From assembly GCF_001571305.1 (NCBI RefSeq), contig NZ_BCTN01000017.1, positions 1-64,000 on the forward strand: DNA of 64,000 bases, given 5' to 3'. Of this stretch, positions 32,784-42,506 are shown one piece after another. Below the pieces are notes generated by a model that saw only the letters and a list, made by a program, of their open reading frames with translations, searched no databases and had not been told where the DNA came from. A program made the translations under genes and the position numbers. Numbering within the stretch: position 1 is the stretch's first letter; the number at the start of each line of letters is the position of its first letter. Origin of the DNA: Erwinia persicina NBRC 102418. GTDB taxonomy: Bacteria; Pseudomonadota; Gammaproteobacteria; Enterobacterales; Enterobacteriaceae.

Positions 32784-32930
32784 ACATTCCCCTCCTCAAT
32801 AACATCCTCTGTTTACCCTATCACGGTTTAGCCGCCCCAACGGATGTACTGCGTTAACGTATGTGAAATCAGCAGCCTGTAAGTGCCATTCGCCTCTATA
32901 CTTCAACGACCTGACTGCAAGGAGATAACA

Positions 32931-33365
32931 ATGAAATATCTGATAATGGCCTGCCTGCTGATCAGCCCACCGCTGCTGGCGGCGACGGCAGATTACACCA
33001 TGCTGGAAGGCAGCTGGCGGGTAGATGCGGTACATGTCGACAGTAGCGGAGTTCAGGCTGTGGTGGATAATGATCCGCAGTATATGGGGGCAGTCGTCAC
33101 GTTTTCCGCTGATCATATCCTGTGGGAGAAGGGGACGTCGCAGCGGCCCATCGATCCGGCCACGGACAACTGTCTGAAAAGCCCCACGCTGACGCCGGCT
33201 GGTGAAAACGACCCAGAACAGGGTTATCAGGTGGCCGGGGGGTTTAACGTGATATGCGGAAATGAGCCCTGGGGGCCGGGTGCGGTGGTAACGGTGCCGG
33301 TCAACGATACGCTGACGCTTTACTGGTATGACGGGGCCATTCTGTCGCTGAAAAAACGTTCCTGA
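32931..33365 (+). CDS. Unrecognised small secreted protein
   Basis: A 144-residue protein I do not recognise. Residues 1-18 are a clear signal peptide (MKYLIMACLLISPPLLAA), predicting a periplasmic or secreted product of about 13.5 kDa. The mature part is acidic and beta-rich in appearance, with two cysteines (Cys81, Cys109) that could form a disulfide and a C-terminal WYDGAILSLKKRS. The opening LEGSWRVDAV resembles the start of small lipocalin-like barrels, but this is a weak impression. The ribosome-binding site AAGGAG is ideal. It is monocistronic between codA and trpS. Confidence 0.8.
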   Translation: MKYLIMACLLISPPLLAATADYTMLEGSWRVDAVHVDSSGVQAVVDNDPQYMGAVVTFSADHILWEKGTSQRPIDPATDNCLKSPTLTPAGENDPEQGYQVAGGFNVICGNEPWGPGAVVTVPVNDTLTLYWYDGAILSLKKRS

Positions 33366-33381
33366 CAGCGATGATGCTTAA

Positions 33382-33412
33382 GCGGGGCGTCCGCTTTGCA
33401 CGAACGCCCCGC
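33382..33412. terminator. Hairpin between the secreted-protein gene and trpS
   Basis: A perfect 9-bp inverted repeat GCGGGGCGT/ACGCCCCGC between convergent genes. No T-run on either strand. Confidence 0.6.
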
Positions 33413-33423
33413 AGCCTGATGCA

Positions 33424-34428
33424 TTATGGCTGGGCAACAAAGCCTATCGCTTCGTAGACCTTTTTCAGCGTGTCCTGCGCCTGCATACGGGCTTTCGCCG
33501 CACCGTCACGCATCACCTGCTCAAGGAATGCCTCATCGTTGCGGTAACGGTGATAACGCTCCTGCAGCTCGCTTAACATCCCGGACACGGCGTCGGCGAC
33601 GGCACCTTTCAGGTGGCCGTACATCTGGCCGGCAAACTCCGCTTCCAGTTCAGCAACCGGCTTCCCGGTGACGCCAGACAGGATGTCCAGCAGGTTCGAC
33701 ACCCCGGGCTTCTCTTTCACATCATAACGCACCACCGGTGGCTCATCGCCGTCGGTCATCGCACGCTTAATCTTCTTCACCACCGATTTAGGATCTTCCA
33801 GCAGGCCGATAACGTTATTGCGGTTATCGTCAGACTTGGACATCTTCCTGGTCGGCTCCAGCAGCGACATCACACGTGCGCCTGATTTAGGAATGAACGG
33901 CTCAGGCACTTTGAAGATCTCACCGTACAGCGCATTGAAGCGCGAAGCGACATCGCGGCTCAGCTCCAGATGCTGTTTCTGGTCTTCACCCACCGGTACC
34001 TGAGTCGTCTGGTACAGCAGGATATCGGCCGCCATCAGCACCGGATAGTCAAACAGGCCGGCGTTAATGTTCTCTTCGTAACGTGCTGATTTATCCTTGA
34101 ACTGCGTCATACGGCTCAGCTCACCGAAATAGGTATAGCAGTTAAGGATCCAGCCAAGCTGCGTATGTTCAGGCACGTGTGACTGAACAAAAATGGTGCT
34201 TTTCTGCGGGTCGATACCGCAGGCGAGATAAAGCGCCAGGGTATCCAGCGTCGCCTTGCGCAGCGCAACCGGGTCCTGACGAACCGTAATGGCATGCAGA
34301 TCGACGATGCAGTAGATACAGTGATAATCATCCTGCATCTGTACCCACTGACGCAGCGCACCCAAATAGTTACCGATGGTGAGTTCACCAGAAGGCTGTG
34401 CGCCGCTAAATACGATGGGTTTGCTCAT
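33424..34428 (-). CDS. trpS: Tryptophanyl-tRNA synthetase
   Basis: A 334-residue class I aminoacyl-tRNA synthetase that charges tRNA-Trp. The HIGH-equivalent is [12 protein letters not shown] (about 12-23) and the KMSKS loop is RKMSKSDDN (about 194). Length equals E. coli TrpS. It overlaps the gph stop by 4 bases and is the last gene of the dam-rpe-gph-trpS group. No unusual features. Confidence 0.98.
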   Translation of the reverse strand: MSKPIVFSGAQPSGELTIGNYLGALRQWVQMQDDYHCIYCIVDLHAITVRQDPVALRKATLDTLALYLACGIDPQKSTIFVQSHVPEHTQLGWILNCYTYFGELSRMTQFKDKSARYEENINAGLFDYPVLMAADILLYQTTQVPVGEDQKQHLELSRDVASRFNALYGEIFKVPEPFIPKSGARVMSLLEPTRKMSKSDDNRNNVIGLLEDPKSVVKKIKRAMTDGDEPPVVRYDVKEKPGVSNLLDILSGVTGKPVAELEAEFAGQMYGHLKGAVADAVSGMLSELQERYHRYRNDEAFLEQVMRDGAAKARMQAQDTLKKVYEAIGFVAQP

Positions 34429-35123
34429 GTTTCCGTCCTGAATAATGACAGCCCGAGTGCGGGCAATAAATCGTTAAAATGATCAAGCGTGACGTCGGGA
34501 TGGCTGGTGGCAATCGGCTCACCGTAGTTATAGCCATAGGTCAGGCCAATGCAGGGACATCCTGCCGCCTGCGCGGCCATAATATCATTGCGGGAATCAC
34601 CGACAAACAGTAACTCACCCGGCAGCAGGCCAAATGTCCCCAGTACCAGAAACAGCGGTGCCGGATGGGGTTTTTTCACCACCACGTCATCGCCGCCGAT
34701 AATCAGTGAGAAGTATTCAGCAATCCCCAGAGAAGCCAGCAGTGGTGCAACAAACGGCGTGGGTTTGTTAGTGACCAGCGCCATCGGCAGCCCGTGCGTG
34801 GACAGGGCCGCCAGCGTCTCTTTCACACCGGGGTAAAGCTGACTGCCGCCGTCAACGCTGTGGGCATAATGTCTGTCCATCAGCGCGCGCGCCTCACGCA
34901 GCAGATCCGCCTGCGGCGTATGGCCCAGCGCCCAGGTCAGGGCGCGTTCCATAAGAATATCCGCCCCGTTACCAATCCAGGTGGAGACAAGCCCAAGACC
35001 GGCAGGGGCCAGTTTCAGCTCAGTCAGCGCACTATCCACCGCACTGGCCAGACCGGGTGCACTGTCGGTCAGCGTACCATCCAGATCAAAAGCCAGAGCC
35101 CGGATGTCAGTGAAAGGCGCCAT
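34425..35123 (-). CDS. gph: Phosphoglycolate phosphatase
   Basis: A 232-residue HAD-superfamily phosphatase that removes 2-phosphoglycolate produced during repair of oxidised DNA ends. Motif I is [10 protein letters not shown] (nucleophile Asp), motif II NKPTPF and motif IV GDSRND. The start [12 protein letters not shown] lies inside the end of rpe (17-base overlap). It is about 20 residues shorter than E. coli Gph (252): the basic, Gln-rich insert after LTWA in the cap is missing. Confidence 0.95.
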   Translation of the reverse strand: MAPFTDIRALAFDLDGTLTDSAPGLASAVDSALTELKLAPAGLGLVSTWIGNGADILMERALTWALGHTPQADLLREARALMDRHYAHSVDGGSQLYPGVKETLAALSTHGLPMALVTNKPTPFVAPLLASLGIAEYFSLIIGGDDVVVKKPHPAPLFLVLGTFGLLPGELLFVGDSRNDIMAAQAAGCPCIGLTYGYNYGEPIATSHPDVTLDHFNDLLPALGLSLFRTET

Positions 35124-35793
35124 GACGGGACTTCTCCAGCTCGGTGCGCATGTCATCAATCACTTTCTTATAGTCAGGGTGACCAAAAATAGCGGATCCG
35201 GCGACAAACATATCGGCGCCTGCTGCCGCAATCTCACCGATGTTGTCGACTTTCACGCCCCCGTCCACTTCCAGACGGATGTCATAGCCACTCTGGTCGA
35301 TCAGCTTGCGGACCTGACGCAGTTTATTCAACGTGCCGGGAATAAATGACTGGCCGCCAAAGCCAGGATTGACCGACATCAGCAGGATCACATCCAGCTT
35401 ATCCATCACATAATCGAGAATACTGAGCGGTGTCGCCGGGTTAAGCACCAGGCCCGCTTTACAGCCATGCTCTTTGATCAGCTGCAGCGTACGGTCAACA
35501 TGCTCAGACGCTTCGGGATGAAAGGTGATATAGCTGGCACCGGCTTTGGCGAAGTCAGGTACCAGACGGTCGACCGGTTTGACCATCAGATGCACGTCAA
35601 TCGGGGCAGTGACGCCATAATCGCGCAGGGCTTTCAGTACCATTGGCCCCATCGTGAGGTTTGGCACATAGTGATTATCCATCACATCGAAATGCACTAC
35701 ATCACCGCCAGCAGCCAGAGCTTTCGCTGTGTCTTCGCCCAGGCGGGCAAAATCTGCGGAAAGAATTGATGGGGCAATTAAAAACTGTTTCAT
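35107..35793 (-). CDS. rpe: Ribulose-phosphate 3-epimerase
   Basis: A 228-residue TIM-barrel enzyme that interconverts ribulose 5-phosphate and xylulose 5-phosphate in the pentose phosphate pathway. The start [14 protein letters not shown] is the family N-terminus. Metal and catalytic residues lie in [17 protein letters not shown] and EVDGGVK. It is 37 bases after dam and overlaps gph, as in the E. coli superoperon. Confidence 0.98.
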   Translation of the reverse strand: MKQFLIAPSILSADFARLGEDTAKALAAGGDVVHFDVMDNHYVPNLTMGPMVLKALRDYGVTAPIDVHLMVKPVDRLVPDFAKAGASYITFHPEASEHVDRTLQLIKEHGCKAGLVLNPATPLSILDYVMDKLDVILLMSVNPGFGGQSFIPGTLNKLRQVRKLIDQSGYDIRLEVDGGVKVDNIGEIAAAGADMFVAGSAIFGHPDYKKVIDDMRTELEKSRHGAFH

Positions 35794-35830
35794 CCGTTTC
35801 TCCCTGGTTGTGCCTGATGTCAGGCTGTCA

Positions 35831-36649
35831 TCACCGGCCAGTATACAGCGCCAGCAATTCATTGACCTTACTGCGCGTATTGCCGCTGCGGCTGATGGAA
35901 CGACGCACTTTGATTTCGTGCAATACGGCATCCTGATACCACTGACGCGTCAGCGGCGTATCGTGATTGGAGATTAGCACGGTAATGCTGTTCTCATGCG
36001 CCAGCGCCGAGGCCAGTTCGGCCAGATGCTGCTGCTCGCGCATACTAAAACTGTTGGTATGGTACGCCGTAAAATTAGCCGTGGTCGATAACGGCGCATA
36101 AGGGGGATCGCAGTACACCACGGCACCCTGTTGCACTTTACCCAGCGTAACATCATAGGATTCGCAGACAAAGGTCGCCTGCTGCGCACGTTCAGCAAAC
36201 CAGTAGAGCTCATCCTGAGGGAAATAGGGTTTGCGGTAGCGGCCAAACGGGACGTTGAATTCACCGCTCAGGTTATACCGGCAGAGACCGTTATAGCAGT
36301 GCCTGTTGAGGTATAAAAAAAGCACGGCGCGGCGATAACCATCACGGCACAGATTGAACTCTTTTCGGTAGGCATAATAGACCACTGAATCATTCGCTTC
36401 CGGCACGAACAGCTCGCGGACGTCCGCGACGAATTCGTCGGTGCGATCTTTGACGATGTTATAAAGATTAATCAGATCGCTGTTAATATCAGCAAGGATA
36501 TATCGGGAATATTGCGTGTTGAGGAATACCGAACCTGCCCCAACGAACGGTTCGATCAGACAATCCCCTTCCGGGAGATGGCGTCGGATATCATCGAGCA
36601 ACGGGTACTTGCCACCTGCCCACTTCAAAAAAGCGCGATTTTTTTTCAT
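35831..36649 (-). CDS. dam: DNA adenine methyltransferase (GATC)
   Basis: Methylates adenine N6 in GATC, guiding mismatch repair, SeqA control of replication and gene regulation. With the start at [15 protein letters not shown] the protein has 272 residues (E. coli 278). The motifs are [10 protein letters not shown] and [10 protein letters not shown] for AdoMet binding and the catalytic DPPY in [10 protein letters not shown]. The stretch before the recognition segment reads [12 protein letters not shown] where E. coli has [12 protein letters not shown]. The C-terminal tail is a few residues shorter. It lies between damX and rpe. Confidence 0.97.
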   Translation of the reverse strand: MKKNRAFLKWAGGKYPLLDDIRRHLPEGDCLIEPFVGAGSVFLNTQYSRYILADINSDLINLYNIVKDRTDEFVADVRELFVPEANDSVVYYAYRKEFNLCRDGYRRAVLFLYLNRHCYNGLCRYNLSGEFNVPFGRYRKPYFPQDELYWFAERAQQATFVCESYDVTLGKVQQGAVVYCDPPYAPLSTTANFTAYHTNSFSMREQQHLAELASALAHENSITVLISNHDTPLTRQWYQDAVLHEIKVRRSISRSGNTRSKVNELLALYTGR

Positions 36650-36772
36650 GCCGTCGTTAATTAATTTACTCATCAGGCTGTGGTTACACCGACAGCATAT
36701 CTGCGCTTTGAATGCTCTGCGTGCCAGCGGCACGCACACACTACGGAAAAGCCGGGTCGCCCCGGCAGGGTG

Positions 36773-37753
36773 TTACTTGCCCGCTTCTTTCTTCACCTGA
36801 CTGACCGGCTTAACCCAGGGATTTTGCGCACGGACTTCAGCAGGTAGCGAGGCAACTGCGCGTTTGGCCTCAGAAGAGGTCGCGTAAGAACCGCTGACCA
36901 GCACGTACCAGGGTTGCCCGTTACGAGTGGTCTGATAAACGTGATAGCCGCTAAGATTCTGTTTTTTCGCCCAGGCATTCAGCGTATCTGAACGCGAAGC
37001 ACTGCTCAGTTGCAGGGTAAAATTACCGCCAGGCGTTGAGCCGCTGCGGCTTGCCGTGGTAGCAGGCTTACTCTGCTTCACCGCCGGTTTACTGGCTGCA
37101 GGGGTGTGGGCCGCTGGTTTGTTATGCTGCGTGGCAGCAGGGCGGGTGGTGGTTGCAGGCTTGCTGGCAACAGGACGTGGCGTCTCCGCTGCGCCTGGTG
37201 CAACCGTGGCAGCACCGGTAGGCAGTGACGACTCGCCCTGACCTGCCTGTGCAGCAGCATCAACCTGCCCCTGCTGATTGCTCAATGCATTGTTCAGATC
37301 GCCTGGCAGCTCAACACGCTGCTGATTGGCCGGCGTTTGCACGGGCTGTGCTTCTGTCGGTGTGGGGGAGATCGGGGGAACACCCACGTTCTGCGATGAT
37401 GCGGCAGGCTCATTAGCAGCCGGCACAGTGCCTTCCGGAGCCGCAGGCTGACCAGACTGGCCGCTCATTGATGAGGAGCCCGACAGGTCTATATTTTTCT
37501 CGCTGCCGCCGCTGTTCGCCGTGTTCGCGTTACCCGCAGGCGTCTGAGCCTGCTGCGCACTGCCACTGTCCGGCGATTTCAGCGCAGAACCAATGCCCAG
37601 TACCAGTAACAGCAGCACGAGGATACCAATCCCCATCATCATATGCTGACGAGAAACAGGGACTTTGGGTGCAGAAGACGTTTTACGGGGCCGCGTGGGA
37701 CGGCGGTCGCTGGTGTCAGGTTTTAACTCGTCTTCCGGTTTAAACTCGTCCAT
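36773..37753 (-). CDS. damX: Cell-division SPOR-domain protein DamX (short form)
   Basis: A bitopic inner-membrane protein that binds denuded glycan strands at the septum. It starts MDEFKPEDELKPD like E. coli DamX. A single membrane segment is at about 39-58, then a long Pro/Ala/Gln-rich periplasmic linker with PATTTRPAATQHNK-type low complexity, then a SPOR domain at about 243-322 (FTLQLSSASRSDTLNAWAKK). The total is 326 residues versus 428 in E. coli. Most of the acidic cytoplasmic region is absent: only about 38 residues precede the membrane segment against about 100 in E. coli. Confidence 0.94.
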   Translation of the reverse strand: MDEFKPEDELKPDTSDRRPTRPRKTSSAPKVPVSRQHMMMGIGILVLLLLVLGIGSALKSPDSGSAQQAQTPAGNANTANSGGSEKNIDLSGSSSMSGQSGQPAAPEGTVPAANEPAASSQNVGVPPISPTPTEAQPVQTPANQQRVELPGDLNNALSNQQGQVDAAAQAGQGESSLPTGAATVAPGAAETPRPVASKPATTTRPAATQHNKPAAHTPAASKPAVKQSKPATTASRSGSTPGGNFTLQLSSASRSDTLNAWAKKQNLSGYHVYQTTRNGQPWYVLVSGSYATSSEAKRAVASLPAEVRAQNPWVKPVSQVKKEAGK

Positions 37754-37849
37754 TTAACCTCCTCCCATAGAGCGGCGATGCCCTTCGCATTGTGCGCCAG
37801 GCAAAAACGTGAAAAATAGCAGCCAGAATCGTCTGGCGGCTGATAATCG

Positions 37850-38938
37850 TTACGGCTTCTGACAATCCTGAATGGATGCCAGAACCATATCATGCGGCAC
37901 TCCGCTGCGCACTTCGGCTTTGCCGATAGCCAACGGGAGAACCAGCCGCAGCTTGCCGGCTAACACTTTTTTGTCACGCAGCATATGTGGCAGGTAATCG
38001 GAAGCCGCCATACTTTCTGGCCCGTGAACCGGTAATCCTGCACGCTGTAAGAGCGTGATAATACGTTCAGTATCCTGAGAGCGGAACTGTCCAAGACGTT
38101 CGGCATTGCGTGCCGCCATCACCATCCCGGCAGCCACAGCCTCTCCGTGCAGCCAGTTGCCATAACCCATATGGGCCTCAATGGCATGGCCATACGTGTG
38201 ACCCAGGTTCAGCAGCGCACGCTGACCGTGCTCGTGCTCATCTGCCGCCACCACTTCGGCTTTCAGCTCACAGCAGCGGCGAATACAGTACGCCATCGCG
38301 GTAGGTTCCAGCGCCAGAAGGGCCTCCAGATTATGCTCAAGCCAGGTAAAGAATTCGCCGTCGAGGATGATGCCATATTTGATCACTTCAGCCAGCCCGG
38401 AGGCAAGCTCTCGCGCAGGCAGGGTGTTCAGGCAGTCAAGATCGACAACGACCGAGGCAGGTTGATAGAAGGCCCCGATCATATTCTTGCCCAACGGATG
38501 ATTCACCCCGGTTTTTCCACCCACGGAGGAATCTACCTGAGACAGCAGCGTTGTTGGCACCTGGATAAAGCGTACGCCACGCTGATAGCTGGCGGCAGCA
38601 AATCCGGTTAAATCACCAATGACACCGCCCCCCAGAGCAACAAGGGTGGTATCACGGCCATGAGGCCTGGACAAAAGCGCGGTAAAGACCTGGTCCATGA
38701 CGGTCAGTGTTTTAAACTGTTCACCATCAGGCAGGATCACCTGATCGACCACCACGCCCGCGCCTTCAAGGCGGGAACGTAGCGTGTCAAGATAGAGAGG
38801 AGCCAGCGTCTGGTTGGTTACCAGCATAACCTGATCGCCCGCTTTAAGCGGCCAAAAAGAAGCCGGATCTGCAAACAACCCGGCGGCGATGGTAATGGGG
38901 TAACTGCGCTCCCCAAGAGTAACGTTAATCCTCTCCAT
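37850..38938 (-). CDS. aroB: 3-dehydroquinate synthase
   Basis: A 362-residue NAD- and metal-dependent enzyme, the second step of the shikimate pathway (DAHP to 3-dehydroquinate). The NAD site is [16 protein letters not shown], and the metal ligands lie in the regions of [18 protein letters not shown] and HGEAVAAGM. Length equals E. coli AroB. It is 53 bases after aroK, and damX follows 96 bases downstream. Confidence 0.98.
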   Translation of the reverse strand: MERINVTLGERSYPITIAAGLFADPASFWPLKAGDQVMLVTNQTLAPLYLDTLRSRLEGAGVVVDQVILPDGEQFKTLTVMDQVFTALLSRPHGRDTTLVALGGGVIGDLTGFAAASYQRGVRFIQVPTTLLSQVDSSVGGKTGVNHPLGKNMIGAFYQPASVVVDLDCLNTLPARELASGLAEVIKYGIILDGEFFTWLEHNLEALLALEPTAMAYCIRRCCELKAEVVAADEHEHGQRALLNLGHTYGHAIEAHMGYGNWLHGEAVAAGMVMAARNAERLGQFRSQDTERIITLLQRAGLPVHGPESMAASDYLPHMLRDKKVLAGKLRLVLPLAIGKAEVRSGVPHDMVLASIQDCQKP

Positions 38939-38991
38939 GACGCTGTATCACCTTTTTTGCTGTGCCCACGAGTGGGCCTTCAGAGCAAAAC

Positions 38992-39513
38992 TTAGCTCTT
39001 TTCCAACATATTGATAATCTGATTAGCCACGACCTTCGCGCTTTGATCGTCAGTGCGAATGGTTACGTCAGCAATCTCTTCATACATCGGATTGCGTTCA
39101 TCGGCTAATGCTTCCAGCACTTCACGCGGTGGAGAATCCACCTGCAACAAAGGACGTTTCTTGTCGCGCTGCGTTCGTGCCAGTTGCTTTTCGATAGTCG
39201 TTTCAAGATAAACCACTACGCCACGGGCGGAGAGACGATTGCGCGTTTCACGCGACTTGACGGAACCGCCACCAGTCGCCAGCACAATGCCCTGCTTTTC
39301 AGTGAGTTCATTGATGATTTTTTCTTCGCGATCGCGGAAGCCTTCTTCGCCTTCGACGTCAAAAACCCAGCCCACATCCGCTCCGGTACGTCGCTCAATT
39401 TCTTGATCGGAATCGAAAAATTCCATATTGAGTTGTTGAGCTAACTGACGCCCAATAGTGCTTTTGCCGGCACCCATAGGCCCAACCAGAAAGATATTGC
39501 GTTTCTCTGCCAT
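38992..39513 (-). CDS. aroK: Shikimate kinase I
   Basis: Phosphorylates shikimate at the 3-hydroxyl. The 173-residue protein has the P-loop GPMGAGKST at about 11-19, the shikimate-binding [10 protein letters not shown], and the TGGG motif [14 protein letters not shown]. It heads the aroK-aroB-damX-dam-rpe-gph-trpS group, with a 394-base upstream region that should hold the promoter. Confidence 0.98.
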   Translation of the reverse strand: MAEKRNIFLVGPMGAGKSTIGRQLAQQLNMEFFDSDQEIERRTGADVGWVFDVEGEEGFRDREEKIINELTEKQGIVLATGGGSVKSRETRNRLSARGVVVYLETTIEKQLARTQRDKKRPLLQVDSPPREVLEALADERNPMYEEIADVTIRTDDQSAKVVANQIINMLEKS

Positions 39514-39907
39514 TTTTTCGGTATTACTAAGACAATTCGTTAATGATACCCCGCCTTAAACCAGGCAGGACATGAACTGAAACCTCATGAGCGATAAGTG
39601 CGAGAGTCAGACTAAAAATTATCTCAACACTGAAGGTGTTTTGGCAACCGATTAAATTTACCTTGCCCATTGCACGCAATATTTTGGCGCGTTTCAGTCC
39701 GCTTCATTTATCAGCCGGATGTGGTTGCATCGGCTACGCCGGTTGCGCACGATAAAAAACGGTTAAAAAGCATTCGCTGCTAAGGGCACCTGGCCCGTAA
39801 TTCAAAATCGCTAAACCTTGTAAGCTAATTCCGCCCTTGCGTCAAACGCAACTGTCAGCAATTTCGGAAAAAACATGCCGCATCTCCAGTTTGCATCAAA
39901 AATCGCA
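39514..39907. other. Intergenic region hofQ-aroK
   Basis: 394 bases without a gene. A perfect hairpin TTGCGT-CAA-ACGCAA at 39837-39851 lies about 57 bases past the hofQ stop without a T-run. A short CGGC-TAC-GCCG hairpin is at 39731. The part near aroK is where its promoter is expected, but I cannot point to a convincing one. No small open frame with homology was seen. Confidence 0.55.
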
Positions 39908-41152
39908 TTAATCGCTGGCAATCAACTTTGGTGTGATAAAGATCACCAATTCTCGCCTTTTTTGCTCACGAACGTCATGACGGAACAGACCGCCTAGTAG
40001 CGGAAGATCGCCGAGTAATGGCACCTTAGTTCGCCCTGTAGCGCTCTGTTGTTGAAAAATGCCCCCCAACGCCAGTGTCTGACCATCCTTCAGGATGACC
40101 TGCGTATCAATCTCCTGCTTATCGATTGTCAGTACCTCATTTTCACCACTTCGCATGTTTCGTCCGGGCATATTTTGTGAAATATGCAATTTCAGCAAAA
40201 TCCGACCATTCGCCTGCACCACGGGCGTGACCTCCATGCCCAGCATCGCTTCTTTGAATTCCATCGTCGTTGAACCACTGTTACCGGTGGCAACCTCGTA
40301 CGGAATTTCTGTGCCCTGCTTAATGCTGGCGGTCTGCTGATGAGAGGTAAACAGCCGGGGACTGGCAATAATATCGGCCTGATGCTCACTTTGCAGGGCG
40401 CTTAATTCCAGATCCAGCAAGCGGCCATCCAGTTTTGCCAGTGTCAGCCCTGCGACACCTGCCGGCCGGCCGACGCCCAGATCCACACGCAGCTGACTGG
40501 TGCGCAACGCCTCTGACACCTGATCCGCCCCACTCAACCCCCAGTTAACCCCTATTTCACGCAAATTTTCTTCACTGATGGTGACAATTTGCGCGGCCAG
40601 CTCTACCTGAGCCAGCGGCACATCCAGCTGACGCACCCAGCGTTCAGCCTGCGCCAGTGCGCGGTCGGTATCACGCAGTAAAATCGTGTTGGTACGGCTG
40701 TCCAGAGAAATACTGCCCCGTGGGGTCATCAAACGAGCGCGTTCGTTTTGCAGGCTGTCATTCACCGCCGTCGCATCCGCATGGTGCAGGGTCACCGTTC
40801 GGGTATGCAGCGGCAATGACTGCTCACTGGCTTCCCGGCGGGCAGCCTGAAGACGTTGCTCCTCCTGCTGCCAGCCTGCCGGAAAAACCTGCAGAATGTT
40901 CCCTTGCTGCTCTGAGTTTAAACGGCCCATTTTCAGTACCATCTGCAACGCCTGTTGCCAGGGAACCGCCTTCAGGCGCAGTGAGAGCACGCCTTCAACC
41001 CCGGGAGCCACCATCAGATTGAGCTGCTGATAATCGGCCAGGGCCTGCAAAACCTGCTCCACCGGGGCAGAATCAAATGCCAGTGAGATTCGTGCCTCGC
41101 TGGCCATCACGGGGCTAATCAGTATCAGCCACAGCCAAAATGTTTTCAGCAT
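39908..41152 (-). CDS. hofQ: Secretin-family protein HofQ (DNA uptake porin)
   Basis: A 414-residue outer-membrane secretin of the PilQ/ComE type. Residues 1-17 are a signal peptide. The N-terminal secretin/TonB short domain (DSAPVEQVLQALADYQQLNL) and N1 domain are followed by the conserved secretin core at about 245-410 (ELSALQSEHQADIIASPRLF, then VPLLGDLPLLGGLFR). Homologues are needed for natural transformation in Haemophilus and for use of DNA as nutrient in E. coli. It overlaps hofP by 38 bases as the last gene of hofMNOPQ. Confidence 0.95.
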   Translation of the reverse strand: MLKTFWLWLILISPVMASEARISLAFDSAPVEQVLQALADYQQLNLMVAPGVEGVLSLRLKAVPWQQALQMVLKMGRLNSEQQGNILQVFPAGWQQEEQRLQAARREASEQSLPLHTRTVTLHHADATAVNDSLQNERARLMTPRGSISLDSRTNTILLRDTDRALAQAERWVRQLDVPLAQVELAAQIVTISEENLREIGVNWGLSGADQVSEALRTSQLRVDLGVGRPAGVAGLTLAKLDGRLLDLELSALQSEHQADIIASPRLFTSHQQTASIKQGTEIPYEVATGNSGSTTMEFKEAMLGMEVTPVVQANGRILLKLHISQNMPGRNMRSGENEVLTIDKQEIDTQVILKDGQTLALGGIFQQQSATGRTKVPLLGDLPLLGGLFRHDVREQKRRELVIFITPKLIASD

Positions 41153-41480
41153 CCTGTCGTCCTTTTAGTGCCAGCCGCAGACGCGGCTGACAGTCCAGTG
41201 ATGAGGCCAGAGTGATGGCCTCCTCTTCAACGCTGGCGATTCGCCATGCGGTGTCGGGGAGCATCTCGCCCGTCGTCGCCCGCACAAGTTTCCCCTGCGG
41301 GGAGAGCAGCCAGCCGTGATAACGGCCTTCCCGGCCGATGATTCCCAGCAGACGCCAGGGCACTCCGGCATCCTCCGCGGGGCGGCAGCGGTGAAGATCG
41401 GCAACAAAAAAAGGATCGCGCGCCCGACAGACGGATGTCATTAACAACAGCAACAGGCAGAAAGCCAGCTTAGTGGTCAT
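41115..41480 (-). CDS. hofP: HofP, DNA-utilisation/pilus assembly protein
   Basis: A 121-residue protein starting MTTKLAFCLLLLLMTSVCRA, with a signal peptide of about 20 residues. It is in the position and size of PilP-like lipoprotein partners of the secretin. Conserved features include DPFFVADLHRC and WRLLGIIGR. The start is 11 bases inside hofO and the end overlaps hofQ by 38 bases. A longer open frame runs antisense to nothing but into hofO and is not the start. Confidence 0.9.
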   Translation of the reverse strand: MTTKLAFCLLLLLMTSVCRARDPFFVADLHRCRPAEDAGVPWRLLGIIGREGRYHGWLLSPQGKLVRATTGEMLPDTAWRIASVEEEAITLASSLDCQPRLRLALKGRQDAENILAVADTD

Positions 41481-41964
41481 GGGTGATCTCCATAAGCAGC
41501 CGCAGCTGCTGCCCTTCACGCTGCAGGCGAAAGCGGGGAATATCCGGCGCAGGACACAGACTGGAAAGATAATGCAGCAGCGCCATAAATCCTGACCATT
41601 GCAGCTGCATGGCCAGTTCCCCACCTCCTGCGGCCGGGTGCCAGTACTCCAGCGTGCCGCCGCTGAGGTGAAGCAGCTCGGGCAACGACAGTGCCTCTGC
41701 GTGAGCGGAAAGTTGAACCCGCCCCTCTTCCACCTGCTGCTGCAATGTAACCAGTGAGGGGATGGCGGGAAGTGCTTGCAGCAACTGACGGTAATGCTGG
41801 CGTTGCTGTTGGAGCTGTTGTGCAAGTTGCTGTTGTTCACGTTGTAGCGGATACCACCAGGTGAACCACAGCAAAAGTAGCAGTAACAGCGTAGCCGCGG
41901 TGAAGCTGACCAGTCGCCATCCGGCGCCCATTTGCAGCCAGCCGGTGATTTGGCGATGTATCAT
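41470..41964 (-). CDS. hofO: HofO, PilO-like protein
   Basis: A 164-residue bitopic protein with one membrane segment at about 17-38 (RLVSFTAATLLLLLLLWFTWW) followed by a Gln-rich coiled coil (REQQQLAQQLQQQRQHYRQL), the PilO layout of type IV pilus alignment complexes. It overlaps hofN by 4 bases and hofP by 11. Function in DNA utilisation is inferred from E. coli homologues. Confidence 0.9.
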   Translation of the reverse strand: MIHRQITGWLQMGAGWRLVSFTAATLLLLLLLWFTWWYPLQREQQQLAQQLQQQRQHYRQLLQALPAIPSLVTLQQQVEEGRVQLSAHAEALSLPELLHLSGGTLEYWHPAAGGGELAMQLQWSGFMALLHYLSSLCPAPDIPRFRLQREGQQLRLLMEITHDH

Positions 41965-42506
41965 CGGCGTCTCACACCGGTTGCGACCAGTTCAGTCTGC
42001 ATATTGAACGTGATTTCCCCTGTGCGGGTGCGCTTAAGAGGGCCGAGCACCACCGGGGTCAGCGAGGGTATCTCCGCCAGGCGCTGGCGCAACTCGTACA
42101 ACGGCTGAATGCGCTTACCTACGCCCGCCATCTCCAGACTTTGCGGGGTTTTGTTCAGTGACGTCAGCCAGACATCCGACGGAAAAAGGGCCCCCAGCAT
42201 GCGCGAGAAAGTCACCCAAAGCGTTAACTGCTGCTGGCGTAGCAAGTGACGTTCCACCAGCTTCTGCTGCTCTTCTGATACCCTTTTTACAGCCAGCCAG
42301 CGTTCATTTAACGCCGCCGCTTCATGTTGCGCACTCACCCACTGTGCCAGCGTAATGGCTTGTTGCTGATTGAGCCGTCGCAACCACTGTCCGTTGAGGG
42401 CTAAGGTACACAGCAAAAGCATGACCAGTACCCCCATTAACCGCCAGAAGCGCCAGCGCCTCAGGTGCTCTGTCTGTCGCCAGGGCAGTAAATTCACCCA
42501 TACCAT
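41961..42506 (-). CDS. hofN: HofN, PilN-like protein
   Basis: A 181-residue bitopic protein starting MVWVNLLPWRQ, the PilN family signature (NLLPWR) that in pili binds the actin-like PilM. One membrane segment lies at about 22-40 and a coiled coil follows. The ATG overlaps the hofM stop (TGATG) and its end overlaps hofO by 4 bases. Confidence 0.92.
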   Translation of the reverse strand: MVWVNLLPWRQTEHLRRWRFWRLMGVLVMLLLCTLALNGQWLRRLNQQQAITLAQWVSAQHEAAALNERWLAVKRVSEEQQKLVERHLLRQQQLTLWVTFSRMLGALFPSDVWLTSLNKTPQSLEMAGVGKRIQPLYELRQRLAEIPSLTPVVLGPLKRTRTGEITFNMQTELVATGVRRR

